In this document: piece after piece, positions 47,632-58,279 of the stretch
How the letters are laid out: every line of letters begins with the position of its first letter
How positions within the stretch are numbered: position 1 is the first letter of the stretch
Assembly: GCA_026196225.1 (NCBI GenBank)
Contig: JAPHRD010000020.1
Coordinates: 1-64,000, forward strand
DNA length: 64,000 nt
Direction of reading: 5' to 3'
Source of the DNA: Motiliproteus sp.
GTDB lineage: Bacteria; Pseudomonadota; Gammaproteobacteria; Pseudomonadales; Balneatricaceae
The notes under the pieces: generated by a model
Seen by the model: only the letters and a program-made list of their open reading frames with translations
Database searches by the model: none
Told to the model about the DNA's origin: nothing
Translations under genes and position numbers: made by a program

Positions 47632-48276
47632 TTAGTTATTACGGTAAAGTCCCTGTTCACGGATGTAGTTCCATACCGGATCAGGAATAAGATAACGGGG
47701 GGATTGATTGGCACCTACCAGGTCCCGTACTTGGGTGGCAGATATTCCCAGCGGAGTCAGCTGATATAACAGCACATGACCACAGGGTCGCTTGCGAATC
47801 AGATCGATATCGTCAACAAGATGCTGCTCAGTCCAAGATTGCATCGGATCGCCGTTGCTAAACTTCCATCCTGGACGCTGAACCACCAACAAATGGGCGT
47901 AGTCAAGAAATTCCTGCCAGCGATGCCAACTTGGTAACGTCAGATAAGAATCCATTCCCATCACCATGCACAAACTGGTCTGCTCACCAATCTGGCTGCG
48001 CAATGATTGCAGGGTATGGATACTGTAGTTGGCCTGCGGGCTGATCAGTTCACGGTCATCGACCACCAACCCCGGTTCTTCAGCCACCGCCAACTCCGCC
48101 ATCTGCAAGCGTTGTTCTGAGGTACTGCCAGGCAGACCGCGATGGACGGGCACATGGCAAGGGATCAGACGAATTTCGTCATTACCCAGCAGTTGCCGAA
48201 TCTCCAGTGCCGTGCGCAGGTGACCGTTATGGATAGGATCAAAAGTCCCACCCATAAAGGCAACCACGTCGACCAT
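47632..48276 (-). CDS. nadD: Nicotinate-nucleotide adenylyltransferase
   Basis: FMGGTFDPIHNGHL; ISATQVRDLV. Confidence 0.96.
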   Translation of the reverse strand: MVDVVAFMGGTFDPIHNGHLRTALEIRQLLGNDEIRLIPCHVPVHRGLPGSTSEQRLQMAELAVAEEPGLVVDDRELISPQANYSIHTLQSLRSQIGEQTSLCMVMGMDSYLTLPSWHRWQEFLDYAHLLVVQRPGWKFSNGDPMQSWTEQHLVDDIDLIRKRPCGHVLLYQLTPLGISATQVRDLVGANQSPRYLIPDPVWNYIREQGLYRNN

Positions 48277-48302
48277 TAAATTAATTCTCTCATGAGGCCC
48301 TT

Positions 48303-49559
48303 TTACTGACGGATATGTCCATCACCAAGAACCACGTATTTCTGAGAAGTCAGACCTTCCAGACCCACCGGACCACGAGCGTGAATCTTATCGGTGGAGA
48401 TACCGATCTCAGCACCCAGCCCATATTCGAAACCATCGGCAAAACGGGTCGAGGCGTTGATCATCACCGAACTGGAATCCACCTCGGTCAAAAAACGACG
48501 GGCCAAAGTGTAGTTTTCAGTGACAATGGAGTCAGTATGGTGAGAGCCGTGACGATTGATATGAGCAATCGCTCCATCCATAGATTCGACAACTTTAACC
48601 GCCAAGATCGGAGCCAGGTATTCGGTATCCCAGTCTTCAGCGGTGGCAGCAGTAATGTCAGTCAGAACTGCACGGGTTTTCTCACAACCACGGAGTTCCA
48701 CCTCTTTCTCGGCGTAGGCAGCAGCCAGTTGCGGTAGCAGCTGAGCGGCAACAGCTTGATGAACCAATAAGGTTTCCATGGTGTTGCAGGTACCGTAGCG
48801 GTGAGTCTTGGCATTGAGCGCAATATCCACAGCCTTTTGAGGATCTGCGGCTTCGTCCAGATAGACGTGACAGATACCATCCAGGTGCTTGATTACCGTC
48901 ACACGGGCGTCACGGCTGATTCGTTCGATCAGGCCTTTGCCACCTCGAGGTACGATCACATCCACGTATTCTGGCATGGTGATCAACTCACCAACCGCAT
49001 CACGGTCAGTAGTTTCTACAACCTGCACCGCATGCTCTGGCAAGCCTGCTTCGGCCAGACCGGCACGGATACATTCTGCAATGGCCTGGTTGGAATTGAT
49101 CGCTTCGGAACCGCCACGCAAAATTGTGGCGTTACCAGACTTCAAACACAGGCTTGCAGCTTCACAGGTCACATTGGGACGGGACTCGTAGATGATACCG
49201 ATCACTCCCAGAGGAACACGCATCTGCCCCACCTGAATACCGGAAGGCATGTTGTTCATATTGGTGATTCCGCCCACCGGATCGGGCAGCGCCGCCACTT
49301 GCTTCAGACCTTCGATCATACCGTCGATACGATCATCATTCAGTTCCAGACGGTCAAGCATGGCTGCATCCAGCCCCCGCTCACGACCATTTTCCAGATC
49401 TTTACGGTTCTCTTCCATCAGTGTGGTACGGGCGGCGTTAATCGCCTGAGCCATCGCTAACAGAGCAGCGTTTTTGGTACCGGTATTGGCACGCGTCAGC
49501 TCACAGGCAGCAGCACGGGCCTGCTGGCCCAGTTGACTCATGTATTGTTTCACATCCAT
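48303..49559 (-). CDS. proA: Glutamate-5-semialdehyde dehydrogenase
   Basis: [21 protein letters not shown] start; [24 protein letters not shown]. Confidence 0.96.
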   Translation of the reverse strand: MDVKQYMSQLGQQARAAACELTRANTGTKNAALLAMAQAINAARTTLMEENRKDLENGRERGLDAAMLDRLELNDDRIDGMIEGLKQVAALPDPVGGITNMNNMPSGIQVGQMRVPLGVIGIIYESRPNVTCEAASLCLKSGNATILRGGSEAINSNQAIAECIRAGLAEAGLPEHAVQVVETTDRDAVGELITMPEYVDVIVPRGGKGLIERISRDARVTVIKHLDGICHVYLDEAADPQKAVDIALNAKTHRYGTCNTMETLLVHQAVAAQLLPQLAAAYAEKEVELRGCEKTRAVLTDITAATAEDWDTEYLAPILAVKVVESMDGAIAHINRHGSHHTDSIVTENYTLARRFLTEVDSSSVMINASTRFADGFEYGLGAEIGISTDKIHARGPVGLEGLTSQKYVVLGDGHIRQ

Positions 49560-49778
49560 CGAGGCACCTAGTCTCTCTCGTTCACTTGCTACAGATAATC
49601 GGACCATTATAACCTGTCATATGCCCTGCGGATATGGCTGATTTACTCGGATTTCCGGCCTCTCCCAGAGCCACAAACTGGCAGTATTACCTTGGATGGT
49701 TACCTTTCGCGCAACTGTTGTTATCATGCCCCCACGCTTTATCACCAGACACCCCATTAACAGGAAATTTAGCCCGCG

Positions 49779-51200
49779 ATGAACCCGCGTTCAGCGTCAA
49801 CGCCACCGCACCCTCTTTCACCTCTCTCCATCAGTGGTAAATTTTTATGGTTTACCCTAGTTGCGCTGGTGCTTTCCGGTTTGTTTCTTTACCACCAATT
49901 TAACCAAAGCCTGTCAGCTTACAACCAACAGCAACTGGACAGCATTGGCAACTCGTCCAGCGCACAGCTGTCACTGAGCAGCGTTCCAATGATTCTTAGT
50001 GATGACCTGCTTAGCCTCAATGTCAGCGTCAAGCAGCTGGTGGAAAGTCCCTTGATTGAGGGCGCTGAAGTTATGTCCAAACAAGGAAAAATGCTGGCCC
50101 AGTCCGGTCGGCCCAGTGATCAGAGTTACGATCACCCTGTCCTCAGCAACCAAGAGCTGTTGGGCCACGTGCGGGTCTATCTGGATACCGCGTCTCTTCA
50201 GCAGCAGCAATTAACCTATCAACGCCGATTCAGCCTGTCGCTATTCGGCTGCTTGATATTGCTGATATCAACAATGTGGCTACTGACCCGCAAATTGATT
50301 CATCAGAGCAACCAACAGACGACCCAACCCAATCCAGCCCCCTTGGAAGAAAATCGACCGGAAAAAATTGGCATTCTTACGAGTCGCTTATTAAACGGGC
50401 AGTTTACAGATTCTCAGAACTCGACCAATGATAAGCCCGGAGCTGAAGAACCTGAGCATCTCAATGAGCTATCCGCCACCAATGAAACAGAACTGGATTA
50501 CGACCTGGGCATCCACAACGACCAGCTAACTGCATCGTCACCAGAGCATGCCGCAGACATTGCCCGCTGGGACCTCAGCGGCGAACAAGGGGTTAGCCTA
50601 GAAAACACCGAGACGGAAGCAGCTACCCAAGCACCTCCAGAAACCTCTGAAGAAACGCCCTGCCCCTCTGGATATCTGCTCTATATTAACCACCAAAGCA
50701 ATCGCAGTGACTATTTGACTGGCGATGAGCGGAACCAACTACTATCGATCTATAGAGGTTTTTTTCAGCAGGCTTGCGAGCTATACAAAGGGCAGCTACA
50801 GGAGGATGAACAAGGCAATTGGTATGCGGTGTTCTCACCTATTTCCCAGGATAACAGTCACGGCATCAATGCCCTTTGTGCCGCCCAGCTATTTAAAGGA
50901 ATGTACCGCGCTACCAATCAAAACCGTATTGGCCAACTGCAACCAGTTTTGAACATAAAGATTTGCCTACTCTGTGGCACCGAGCAGACACTTAAGCAGG
51001 CCCAACAACTGAGTGAGTCTGTAGCGTCAAATGAGCTAATCAGTCACCGTCCATTGTTTGAAACCAAAGAACTAGCAACTCGCCTGTTAAACGACGGTCA
51101 ATACAAGAAAATCGGCGAAGATTGTTACCTTCTGACCGCACTCTGTGCAGATTTCCAAGAACTGATTGATCGCCAGGTTAAACACTTTATCGGCGCCTAA
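49779..51200 (+). CDS. Uncharacterised inner-membrane protein with AhpA/YtjB(Smp)-like N-terminal region and variable cytoplasmic C-terminal domain
   Basis: 473 aa; two predicted TM segments flanking a periplasmic domain; acidic linker; C-terminal alpha/beta-looking domain. Confidence 0.6.
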   Translation: MNPRSASTPPHPLSPLSISGKFLWFTLVALVLSGLFLYHQFNQSLSAYNQQQLDSIGNSSSAQLSLSSVPMILSDDLLSLNVSVKQLVESPLIEGAEVMSKQGKMLAQSGRPSDQSYDHPVLSNQELLGHVRVYLDTASLQQQQLTYQRRFSLSLFGCLILLISTMWLLTRKLIHQSNQQTTQPNPAPLEENRPEKIGILTSRLLNGQFTDSQNSTNDKPGAEEPEHLNELSATNETELDYDLGIHNDQLTASSPEHAADIARWDLSGEQGVSLENTETEAATQAPPETSEETPCPSGYLLYINHQSNRSDYLTGDERNQLLSIYRGFFQQACELYKGQLQEDEQGNWYAVFSPISQDNSHGINALCAAQLFKGMYRATNQNRIGQLQPVLNIKICLLCGTEQTLKQAQQLSESVASNELISHRPLFETKELATRLLNDGQYKKIGEDCYLLTALCADFQELIDRQVKHFIGA

Positions 51201-51332
51201 TCACCAACCAAGCAACACACATTTGTAGACGCACTATTTGGTCAGCACCACTATTTGAACCTATAACGTCAGATACCAGAGTTAACAAAAGATTCGATTA
51301 ACAAAGCAAGAAAACAACCCTCTTGGTGAAAA

Positions 51333-51494
51333 ATGTCATTTAAATATCAAATGCTTATCCAAATTTCACAATATAGAAAAATCAAAGAAGATACGTTTAA
51401 AATGATCCAGGTGACGAGAGTTGAATTACCGGAAAACTTATCGATGAGAATCCTTGAAGCCAGAGATAGACTAAAGTCTCAGATGAATTTCTAA
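51333..51494 (+). CDS. Putative 53-aa small ORF, unknown function
   Basis: ATG..TAA read directly: MSFKYQMLIQISQYRKIKEDTFKMIQVTRVELPENLSMRILEARDRLKSQMNF; below the 60-aa limit of the supplied track; weak GGTGA upstream. Confidence 0.3.
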   Translation: MSFKYQMLIQISQYRKIKEDTFKMIQVTRVELPENLSMRILEARDRLKSQMNF

Positions 51495-51536
51495 TACTTT
51501 CACTGAAAGATACAATTAATTTTGCTAGAATTTTAA

Positions 51537-51573
51537 TCGTACGACACGTCCCTCAGTGGACAATGCCGTACGA
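51537..51573. repeat. Inverted repeat / hairpin A
   Basis: TCGTACG...CGTACGA 7-bp outer stem with inner GTCC-CTCAGT-GGAC. Confidence 0.7.
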
Positions 51574-51577
51574 CCTA

Positions 51578-51612
51578 GGGGCCCTGAAGTCGTTCTCGAC
51601 TACCAGGGCCCC
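51578..51612. repeat. Inverted repeat / hairpin B
   Basis: GGGGCCCTG-a-AGTCG-TTCT-CGACT-ac-CAGGGCCCC: 9 bp + 5 bp stem. Confidence 0.85.
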
Positions 51613-51638
51613 GCTAATTTTGGGGTCCCAAAATTAGC
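51613..51638 (-). repeat. Inverted repeat / hairpin C overlapping the parC stop codon
   Basis: GCTAATTTTGGG-GT-CCCAAAATTAGC perfect 12-bp arms; parC TAA at 51634-51636 lies in one arm. Confidence 0.85.
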
Positions 51639-53928
51639 TTTCATTATCCTCATCCATACTTGCATCATCAGTAGACTTAAGCGCCTCTGCAGCAATACGA
51701 TCGACCCGCTGGAAACCTCTTGGTAGCTTATTACCACGGCGACCGCGTTCACCCCGGTAGTGCTCAAGATCATCCCCCTTCAAGGTCAGATGGCGCTTAC
51801 CAGCAAAAATAGTCAGTGCTGCACCGGCATCCAGTATCGCCACCGCCACCACAAACTCCTCTCGACTAGCGGAGCGGCTGGAAGGGATATTAATAATTTT
51901 GTTGCCCTTACCTCTGGCTAATTCAGGCAGATCCTTAACCGGGAAGACCAGCAACCGGCCCTCATTGGTAATAGTAGCCAGTAGCTGGCTATCGAGACCT
52001 GTAATCTGGCGAGGCTTCATCACCTTGGCACCCTTGGTCAACGACAGCACCGCTTTACCTGCTTTGTTCTTTGTCAGAATATCGCCATAGCGGCAGATGA
52101 ATCCGTAGCCGGAATCGGAAGACAGTAGCAAGCGACTATCTTCACCACCAATCGCCAAGGCATCTACGCTAGCACCACTGGGAATATTCAACCGGCCGGT
52201 AAGGGGTTCACCCTGTCCCCGCGCCGATGGCAGGGTATGAGCCGGCACCGTGTAGCCACGCCCTCCGGAATCAAAGAACACCGCAGACTGGTTATTCCGC
52301 CCTTTAGCCGAAAGCTTATATTCATCCCCCGACTTGTAATTGAGAGCTGCCGGATCGATATCATGCCCCTTGGCAGCACGAACCCAGCCCTGCTTGGAAA
52401 GCACAACGGTGACAGGATCGGAACTCATCAGATCCAGCTCGCTGTATGCCTTGGCTTCGCCTCGAGAAATGATGGGGGAGCGACGATCATCACCGAACTG
52501 CTCGACAGCCTTCTCCAACTCCTCACGAATCAATTTGCGCAGTTTCGCTTTGGAACCCAGCAGCGCTTCCAGACGCTTGCGCTCCGCTGCAAGCTCGTTC
52601 TGCTCAGTGCGGATCTTCATCTCTTCAAGCTTGGCCAGATGGCGCAGCTTCAACTCAAGAATCGCTTCAGCCTGAATATCACTGATGTTAAACCGCTCCA
52701 TCAGCACCGGCTTGGGCTTATCCTCGTTGCGGATAATTTCAATCACTTCGTCGATATTGAGGAAGGCAATCAGCAAGCCATCCAAAATATGCAATCGATC
52801 CAGCACCTTATCGAGACGGAACTGCAAACGACGGGTCACAGTATCAACACGGAACTGCAACCACTCGCTGAGGATCATCTTCAGGTTTTTAACCTGCGGA
52901 CGACCATCGGTTCCGATCATGTTTAAGTTGACCCGGTAGGTTCGCTCCAGATCAGTTGTGGCAAACAGGTGGGCCATCAGCCCTTCCACATCGATACGGT
53001 TGGAACGGGGTACGATTACCAACCGGGTGGGATTCTCATGATCAGATTCATCCCTCAGATCGCTGACCATAGGTAGCTTTTTAGCCTGCATCTGGGCGGC
53101 GATCTGCTCAAGCACCTTGGCACCAGACGTCTGATGAGGCAACGCGGTGATAACAATTTCACCACTTTCATGACTATAGATCCCACGCATCCGCACGGAG
53201 CCACGCCCGGTCTGGTAAAGCTTTGACAGATCTGCAGCAGGAGTGATGATCTCCGCCTCGGTCGGGTAGTCCGGCCCCGGCATCAGCTCCATCAACTCAT
53301 CAAGGTCGGTGTGAGGATTGTCCAACAACTTCAAACAGGCAGCCACCACCTCCCTCAGGTTATGAGGAGGAATATCGGTAGCCATTCCCACCGCGATCCC
53401 GGTACCGCCATTGAGCAAAACGTTGGGAACCTGCGCCGGCAAAATCAGCGGTTCGGTCAAGGTGCCATCAAAGTTGGGCCCCCAGTCCACCGTGCCCTGC
53501 CCCAGCTCCGACAACAATAACGCTGAATAGGCTGTCAGGCGGGACTCGGTATAACGCATGGCAGCAAAGGATTTAGGATCATCCGGAGAGCCCCAGTTGC
53601 CCTGACCATCAACCAAGGGATAACGATAAGAGAATGGCTGGGCCATCAACACCATCGCTTCATAACAGGCGCTATCGCCGTGAGGATGAAATTTACCCAA
53701 CACGTCACCGACGGTACGAGCAGACTTCTTAAATTTGGCTCCGGCCCGCAGCCCCAGCTCCGACATGGCATAGACGATGCGACGCTGCACCGGTTTCAGG
53801 CCATCGCCGATATTGGGCAGGGCGCGATCAAGGATGACGTACATCGAGTAATCCAGATAGGCTTTCTCGGTGTACTCTTTGAGTGATAGGCGCTCTACGC
53901 CTTCATCGATTTCTACAGTACCTGTCAT
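51634..53928 (-). CDS. parC: DNA topoisomerase IV subunit A
   Basis: 764 aa; [32 protein letters not shown]; active-site [10 protein letters not shown]. Confidence 0.97.
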   Translation of the reverse strand: MTGTVEIDEGVERLSLKEYTEKAYLDYSMYVILDRALPNIGDGLKPVQRRIVYAMSELGLRAGAKFKKSARTVGDVLGKFHPHGDSACYEAMVLMAQPFSYRYPLVDGQGNWGSPDDPKSFAAMRYTESRLTAYSALLLSELGQGTVDWGPNFDGTLTEPLILPAQVPNVLLNGGTGIAVGMATDIPPHNLREVVAACLKLLDNPHTDLDELMELMPGPDYPTEAEIITPAADLSKLYQTGRGSVRMRGIYSHESGEIVITALPHQTSGAKVLEQIAAQMQAKKLPMVSDLRDESDHENPTRLVIVPRSNRIDVEGLMAHLFATTDLERTYRVNLNMIGTDGRPQVKNLKMILSEWLQFRVDTVTRRLQFRLDKVLDRLHILDGLLIAFLNIDEVIEIIRNEDKPKPVLMERFNISDIQAEAILELKLRHLAKLEEMKIRTEQNELAAERKRLEALLGSKAKLRKLIREELEKAVEQFGDDRRSPIISRGEAKAYSELDLMSSDPVTVVLSKQGWVRAAKGHDIDPAALNYKSGDEYKLSAKGRNNQSAVFFDSGGRGYTVPAHTLPSARGQGEPLTGRLNIPSGASVDALAIGGEDSRLLLSSDSGYGFICRYGDILTKNKAGKAVLSLTKGAKVMKPRQITGLDSQLLATITNEGRLLVFPVKDLPELARGKGNKIINIPSSRSASREEFVVAVAILDAGAALTIFAGKRHLTLKGDDLEHYRGERGRRGNKLPRGFQRVDRIAAEALKSTDDASMDEDNES

Positions 53929-53991
53929 AGAGTAATTACTGCTTTCTCACACTTAGCCCTCACGGGCATTGATAAATTGATTGAATAATTT

Positions 53992-54720
53992 TTATGGCAA
54001 ATAGAGTTTGAAACAGCCGCCTCCCAGCGAACCGCCATTACTTAACTCTACATATCCCAATAATGAATTTTGCCGGTGTAGCTTGGCCACCTGCTGGGCA
54101 AAATAGAGGCCAAAGCCGGTGCTACCACTGACGAAATCAACACCCAGCTGCATCTTATCAATGCGACCCAGCATCCATTCCGGAAAACCTTCACCGTCAT
54201 CCTCTACCGTAAAGCAGAGGTACTGGTGTTCGCCACATTCTTGATCCTGGTCCACCGCTACCTGTTGGGCAGATATCTTTACGGTCTCGGCTGAAATTCG
54301 GACCTGGCCGTCGGAATAGCGAATCACGTTGGTAAATATGGAGCTGAGCACCCCGGATACTAACGAACTATCAAACTCCCAACACAACTCTTCGTCCACA
54401 TGCTGCTCAATGGATACCCCTCTGGCCTCCAGAATCGGGCGATTCATTAGTACCAGATCTTCGACAAATTCAGGCAGATAATGTTCTTGGTCATGGGATT
54501 GAAACTGATCCTCTTCCAACTTGTAGAGGGTCATCATCTGAATCAGGTAGTTGTTCAGCCGTGACAGCTCAAAATGGACCTGCCCGTAATTCTCATTATT
54601 GACCGAAAGCTCACTACGCTGCTGCTCCAACAGGTGCAACAGCATGCCGATAGAGTTCTTCATGTCATGAACCGAAGAAGCCAACAGGGTCGAAAAGGAA
54701 AGCGACGTTTCTTTATTCAT
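53992..54720 (-). CDS. Soluble sensor histidine kinase
   Basis: 242 aa; H-box SSVHDMKNSIGMLLHLLEQ; HATPase motifs FTNVIRYS, VEDDGEGFP, GSTGFGLYFAQQVAKLH; no TM segment. Confidence 0.88.
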   Translation of the reverse strand: MNKETSLSFSTLLASSVHDMKNSIGMLLHLLEQQRSELSVNNENYGQVHFELSRLNNYLIQMMTLYKLEEDQFQSHDQEHYLPEFVEDLVLMNRPILEARGVSIEQHVDEELCWEFDSSLVSGVLSSIFTNVIRYSDGQVRISAETVKISAQQVAVDQDQECGEHQYLCFTVEDDGEGFPEWMLGRIDKMQLGVDFVSGSTGFGLYFAQQVAKLHRQNSLLGYVELSNGGSLGGGCFKLYLP

Positions 54721-56288
54721 CAGATGTTGCCCTGCTGTTTGATTTTGGCCAGACGATTGGTCAGGTTCTGGTACAGCTTATAGCGGCGATCTTCCTCTTT
54801 CAGGGTCGAGGCTCGCTGCAGAGCGCCATCGGCCAACTCAACCAATTCGCCGGTCACACCCGCTTTTACCATATGGTGAATCGCCACCTGAGCCGTGTTG
54901 AGGCAAACGGCATAACTGCGTGGTTTCTCGACGATTGCCACCTTCAACGCATCCAAAGCTTTCTCCAAATCACCCTGTTCGTAGTAGCTTGCCGCCAAGG
55001 TATTGTGAGAGGACTCCTCCTGCTGCATCGCAGCCACCACCTTGTCAGCCATATCCTGACGGCCCGTGGACTCCAGCTGCTCAATCAGCTTCTCTTTAAG
55101 ATCCCCAGGCAATTTGCCCTCAGTGTCTTTACTGATCAGGTCATAGGCTCTGAACATCGCCTTATCGGCGTCCGCTTTATGGCCCTGTATACTGTGAACC
55201 TCGTGGTCAACCATCTGCGAACGAGCTTTGATTTCATTGTTGTCACGATAGAGATGACGCAGCTCATCGGTGGCTTCCAGTGCCCGTGTCTCCACCAGTT
55301 TTTTCGAAAGCCCTTCGCTGCTCTGCAACTGCTTGACCAAAATAGCGGCCAACTTCAGATAGCTATCTGGTTTGCGAAAAATCGAATTCTTGCCAACCTT
55401 TATTGCCCGTCTAAAGGCGCGTTGGGCGAGATCGCTATTGCCGTTTTCGCTCGCAAGGTCACCCAGATGTACCTGTCGCCGCACATTAACCGGCGAGATC
55501 TTCACTGCCTCCGCCAGAGACTTCTGTGCCCCCTCTTTGTCTCCACGCTGTTCCTGACAACGAGCCTTCCAGTCCCAGGCTTGAACATAGCCATGGTCCT
55601 CGTTGAGAAGATCGTTAAAAGCTTCTTCCGCTTTTTCTACTTCCTGGCGAAAATAGTAACTTTTACCCAGACCTAATTTAGCCCAGGGAAGCTCCTTCTC
55701 TTTTAACACCTGCTGGAGCAGTTCAGTTGCGTCTTCAAACGCTTCGGTATCGAACAGCAGTTGAGACTTCAACCGCTGGGCATAGCGCTTGTAGCGCGGA
55801 ACCTTTGCCAAAATCTGATCGCAGCGATCACGGGCCTGCTGCATATCATTACGGTCCATCGCACGATAGACGGGTACGAACACCCGATTACGAACCAGCA
55901 ATCGTTGCAGCCGATTAAGCAGCACCTCTTTGGTAAAGGGCTTAGTCAGGTAGTCGTCAGGCTGGTATTCCAGGGCACCACGGACCATCTCAGCCGAATT
56001 CTCGGCAGTGATCATCATAAACAGCGCTGAAGCTTTTAACAGGTGGTGGTGCTTTGCTTCTTCTAAAACATCGTTGCCGTTTTTGCCTTCACCCAGATTG
56101 TAATCACAGAGGACGATATCAAAACGGGTTTTACTCATCGCTCGAATAGCGTCTTCCCCGTGTAGCACAAACTCAATATGCTCGCACCCAAAAGACTGCA
56201 CCATGGTTCTCAGTGCACTACAGAAATTTGGAAAATCATCAATGATAAGGACCTTGAGCTGACTGAAATCGATACGCTCTTGAGTCAT
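54720..56288 (-). CDS. Response regulator with C-terminal TPR repeats
   Basis: 522 aa; receiver VLIIDDFPNFCSALR, IVLCDYNLGEGKNG, DDYLTKPF; several TPR-like helices. Confidence 0.9.
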   Translation of the reverse strand: MTQERIDFSQLKVLIIDDFPNFCSALRTMVQSFGCEHIEFVLHGEDAIRAMSKTRFDIVLCDYNLGEGKNGNDVLEEAKHHHLLKASALFMMITAENSAEMVRGALEYQPDDYLTKPFTKEVLLNRLQRLLVRNRVFVPVYRAMDRNDMQQARDRCDQILAKVPRYKRYAQRLKSQLLFDTEAFEDATELLQQVLKEKELPWAKLGLGKSYYFRQEVEKAEEAFNDLLNEDHGYVQAWDWKARCQEQRGDKEGAQKSLAEAVKISPVNVRRQVHLGDLASENGNSDLAQRAFRRAIKVGKNSIFRKPDSYLKLAAILVKQLQSSEGLSKKLVETRALEATDELRHLYRDNNEIKARSQMVDHEVHSIQGHKADADKAMFRAYDLISKDTEGKLPGDLKEKLIEQLESTGRQDMADKVVAAMQQEESSHNTLAASYYEQGDLEKALDALKVAIVEKPRSYAVCLNTAQVAIHHMVKAGVTGELVELADGALQRASTLKEEDRRYKLYQNLTNRLAKIKQQGNI

Positions 56289-56342
56289 CTATAGTTTCCT
56301 GATTATCGGCCCAGCTATTAACCTAAAGGGAAAAAGCAGTTA

Positions 56343-58235
56343 TCAAACATCGGCCAGATTTCCTTTCGACTGCAACCAATCTTTACGATCACCGGATCGT
56401 TTTTTGGCCAGCAGCATATCCATCATTTCATTGGTGTCATCACCGGCCTCAATCTGCAGCTGCACCAGCCGGCGGGTGTCTCGCGCCATGGTTGTTTCCC
56501 GCAGCTGTAAGGGGTTCATCTCACCCAAACCTTTAAAGCGTTGAACGTTGATCTTACCGCGTTTGTTCTCGGCATGGATGCGATCGAGGATGCCCGCCTT
56601 TTCGGCTTCGTCTAGAGCATAATAGACCTCTTTGCCCACATCGATACGGTAAAGTGGTGGCATTGCCACACAGACATGTCCAGCCATCACCAACGGTTTA
56701 AAGTGACGGACAAATAACGCACAAAGCAACGTGGCAATATGGAGGCCGTCAGAATCTGCATCAGCCAGGATACACACCTTACCGTAACGCAGACCTTCGA
56801 GATTGTCGGACGCCGGATCCACTCCCAGCGCCACTGAGATATCATGAATTTCCTGGGAAGAGAGAATATCAGCAGATTCCACCTCCCAAGTATTAAGAAT
56901 CTTACCCCGCAGCGGCATCACGGCCTGGTATTCACGATCCCGAGCCTGCTTGGCGGAACCGCCTGCAGAATCACCCTCCACCAGAAACAGTTCCGATTGC
57001 ATGGCGTCGACACCGGAACAATCGGCCAGCTTACCCGGCAGCGCCGGTCCCTGAGTAACTTTCTTCCGAACTACTTTCTTGCGCGAGCGCATCCGCTTCT
57101 GGGCATTGCTGATGGCCAATTCGGCCAACAGCTCTCCCTGGTCGGTATGCTTATTGAGCCACAAGCTGAAGGCATCTTTAACGGTACCGGTCACGAAGGC
57201 CGCTATCTGGCGGGAGGACAGACGCTCCTTGGTCTGACCGGAAAACTGCGGATCTTGCATCTTGACCGAGAGAACGTAACAACAGCGTTCCCAGATATCA
57301 TCAGCAGTCAGCTTGACGCCTCTAGGCAGCAGATTGCGGAATTCACAGAATTCACGAATCGCTTCCAGCAAGCCGGTACGGAAACCATTTACGTGGGTTC
57401 CTCCCTGAATCGTGGGAATTAGATTCACATAACTTTCGTTAGTAAGGCTTCCGCCTTCGGTCAACCATTGCACGGCCCAATCCACCGCTTCAAAGTCACC
57501 TTTCAAGGAGCCGATAAAGGGTTCTGGGGGAAGCGTTTCGTAGAGTTGAGTTGCCACCTTTAGGTAATCGCAAAGACCATCCTGGTAGCACCACTCATCT
57601 TTACTCTTTTCACTACCGCTTAGATCGGTAAAAGTAACCTTGAGCCCAGGGCAAAGCACAGCTTTGGCTCGAAGCATATGACGTAGACGGGAGCGGGAAT
57701 ACTTAGGGGAATCGAAGTATTTCGGATCGGCCATAAAGCGCACTTCGGTACCGGTATTGCGCATTCCGACCGTGTCGACCACTTCCAGATCCGAAACCTT
57801 TTCACCATCGGCAAAACCGATGCGATAGACCTTACCATCGCGCTTGATGGTCACTTCCAGCAATTTCGCCAAAGCGTTAACCACCGACACACCAACTCCG
57901 TGCAAACCGCCAGAAAACTGGTAGTTATCATTGGAGAATTTACCACCGGCATGAAGACGGGAAAGAATCAGCTCGACACCGCTGATACCGTGTTCAGGGT
58001 GAATGTCCACCGGCATGCCGCGACCGTTATCGCTGACCGACAACGAACCATCTTTAAACAGAATGACATCGATGCGATTTGCATGGCCCGCCAGCGCCTC
58101 ATCCACCGAGTTGTCGATCACCTCCTGAGCCAGGTGGTTAGGACGGTCTGTCTCGGTATACATTCCCGGTCTTTTTTTAACCGGATCCAGGCCACTTAGT
58201 ACTTCAATCGCTTCGGCGTTATAGGTGGTATTCAT
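56343..58235 (-). CDS. parE: DNA topoisomerase IV subunit B
   Basis: 630 aa; EVIDNSVDEALAGHA, GGLHGVGVSVVNAL, LVEGDSAGGSAKQARDREYQAVMPLRGKILN. Confidence 0.97.
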   Translation of the reverse strand: MNTTYNAEAIEVLSGLDPVKKRPGMYTETDRPNHLAQEVIDNSVDEALAGHANRIDVILFKDGSLSVSDNGRGMPVDIHPEHGISGVELILSRLHAGGKFSNDNYQFSGGLHGVGVSVVNALAKLLEVTIKRDGKVYRIGFADGEKVSDLEVVDTVGMRNTGTEVRFMADPKYFDSPKYSRSRLRHMLRAKAVLCPGLKVTFTDLSGSEKSKDEWCYQDGLCDYLKVATQLYETLPPEPFIGSLKGDFEAVDWAVQWLTEGGSLTNESYVNLIPTIQGGTHVNGFRTGLLEAIREFCEFRNLLPRGVKLTADDIWERCCYVLSVKMQDPQFSGQTKERLSSRQIAAFVTGTVKDAFSLWLNKHTDQGELLAELAISNAQKRMRSRKKVVRKKVTQGPALPGKLADCSGVDAMQSELFLVEGDSAGGSAKQARDREYQAVMPLRGKILNTWEVESADILSSQEIHDISVALGVDPASDNLEGLRYGKVCILADADSDGLHIATLLCALFVRHFKPLVMAGHVCVAMPPLYRIDVGKEVYYALDEAEKAGILDRIHAENKRGKINVQRFKGLGEMNPLQLRETTMARDTRRLVQLQIEAGDDTNEMMDMLLAKKRSGDRKDWLQSKGNLADV

Positions 58236-58279
58236 TCTTAATTCTTAGTTTCTCAACTTGTGTTGATGGTGTTCTAGTT

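Noticed and set aside
51537-51638. Integron attC site or IS200/IS605 end
   Set aside because: No RYYYAAC/GTTRRRY core sites, no integrase or TnpA gene nearby; only the hairpin structure is supported
52237-52926. 229-aa plus-strand ORF
   Set aside because: Antisense to parC
54873-55676. 267-aa plus-strand ORF
   Set aside because: Antisense to the TPR response regulator; shadow ORF
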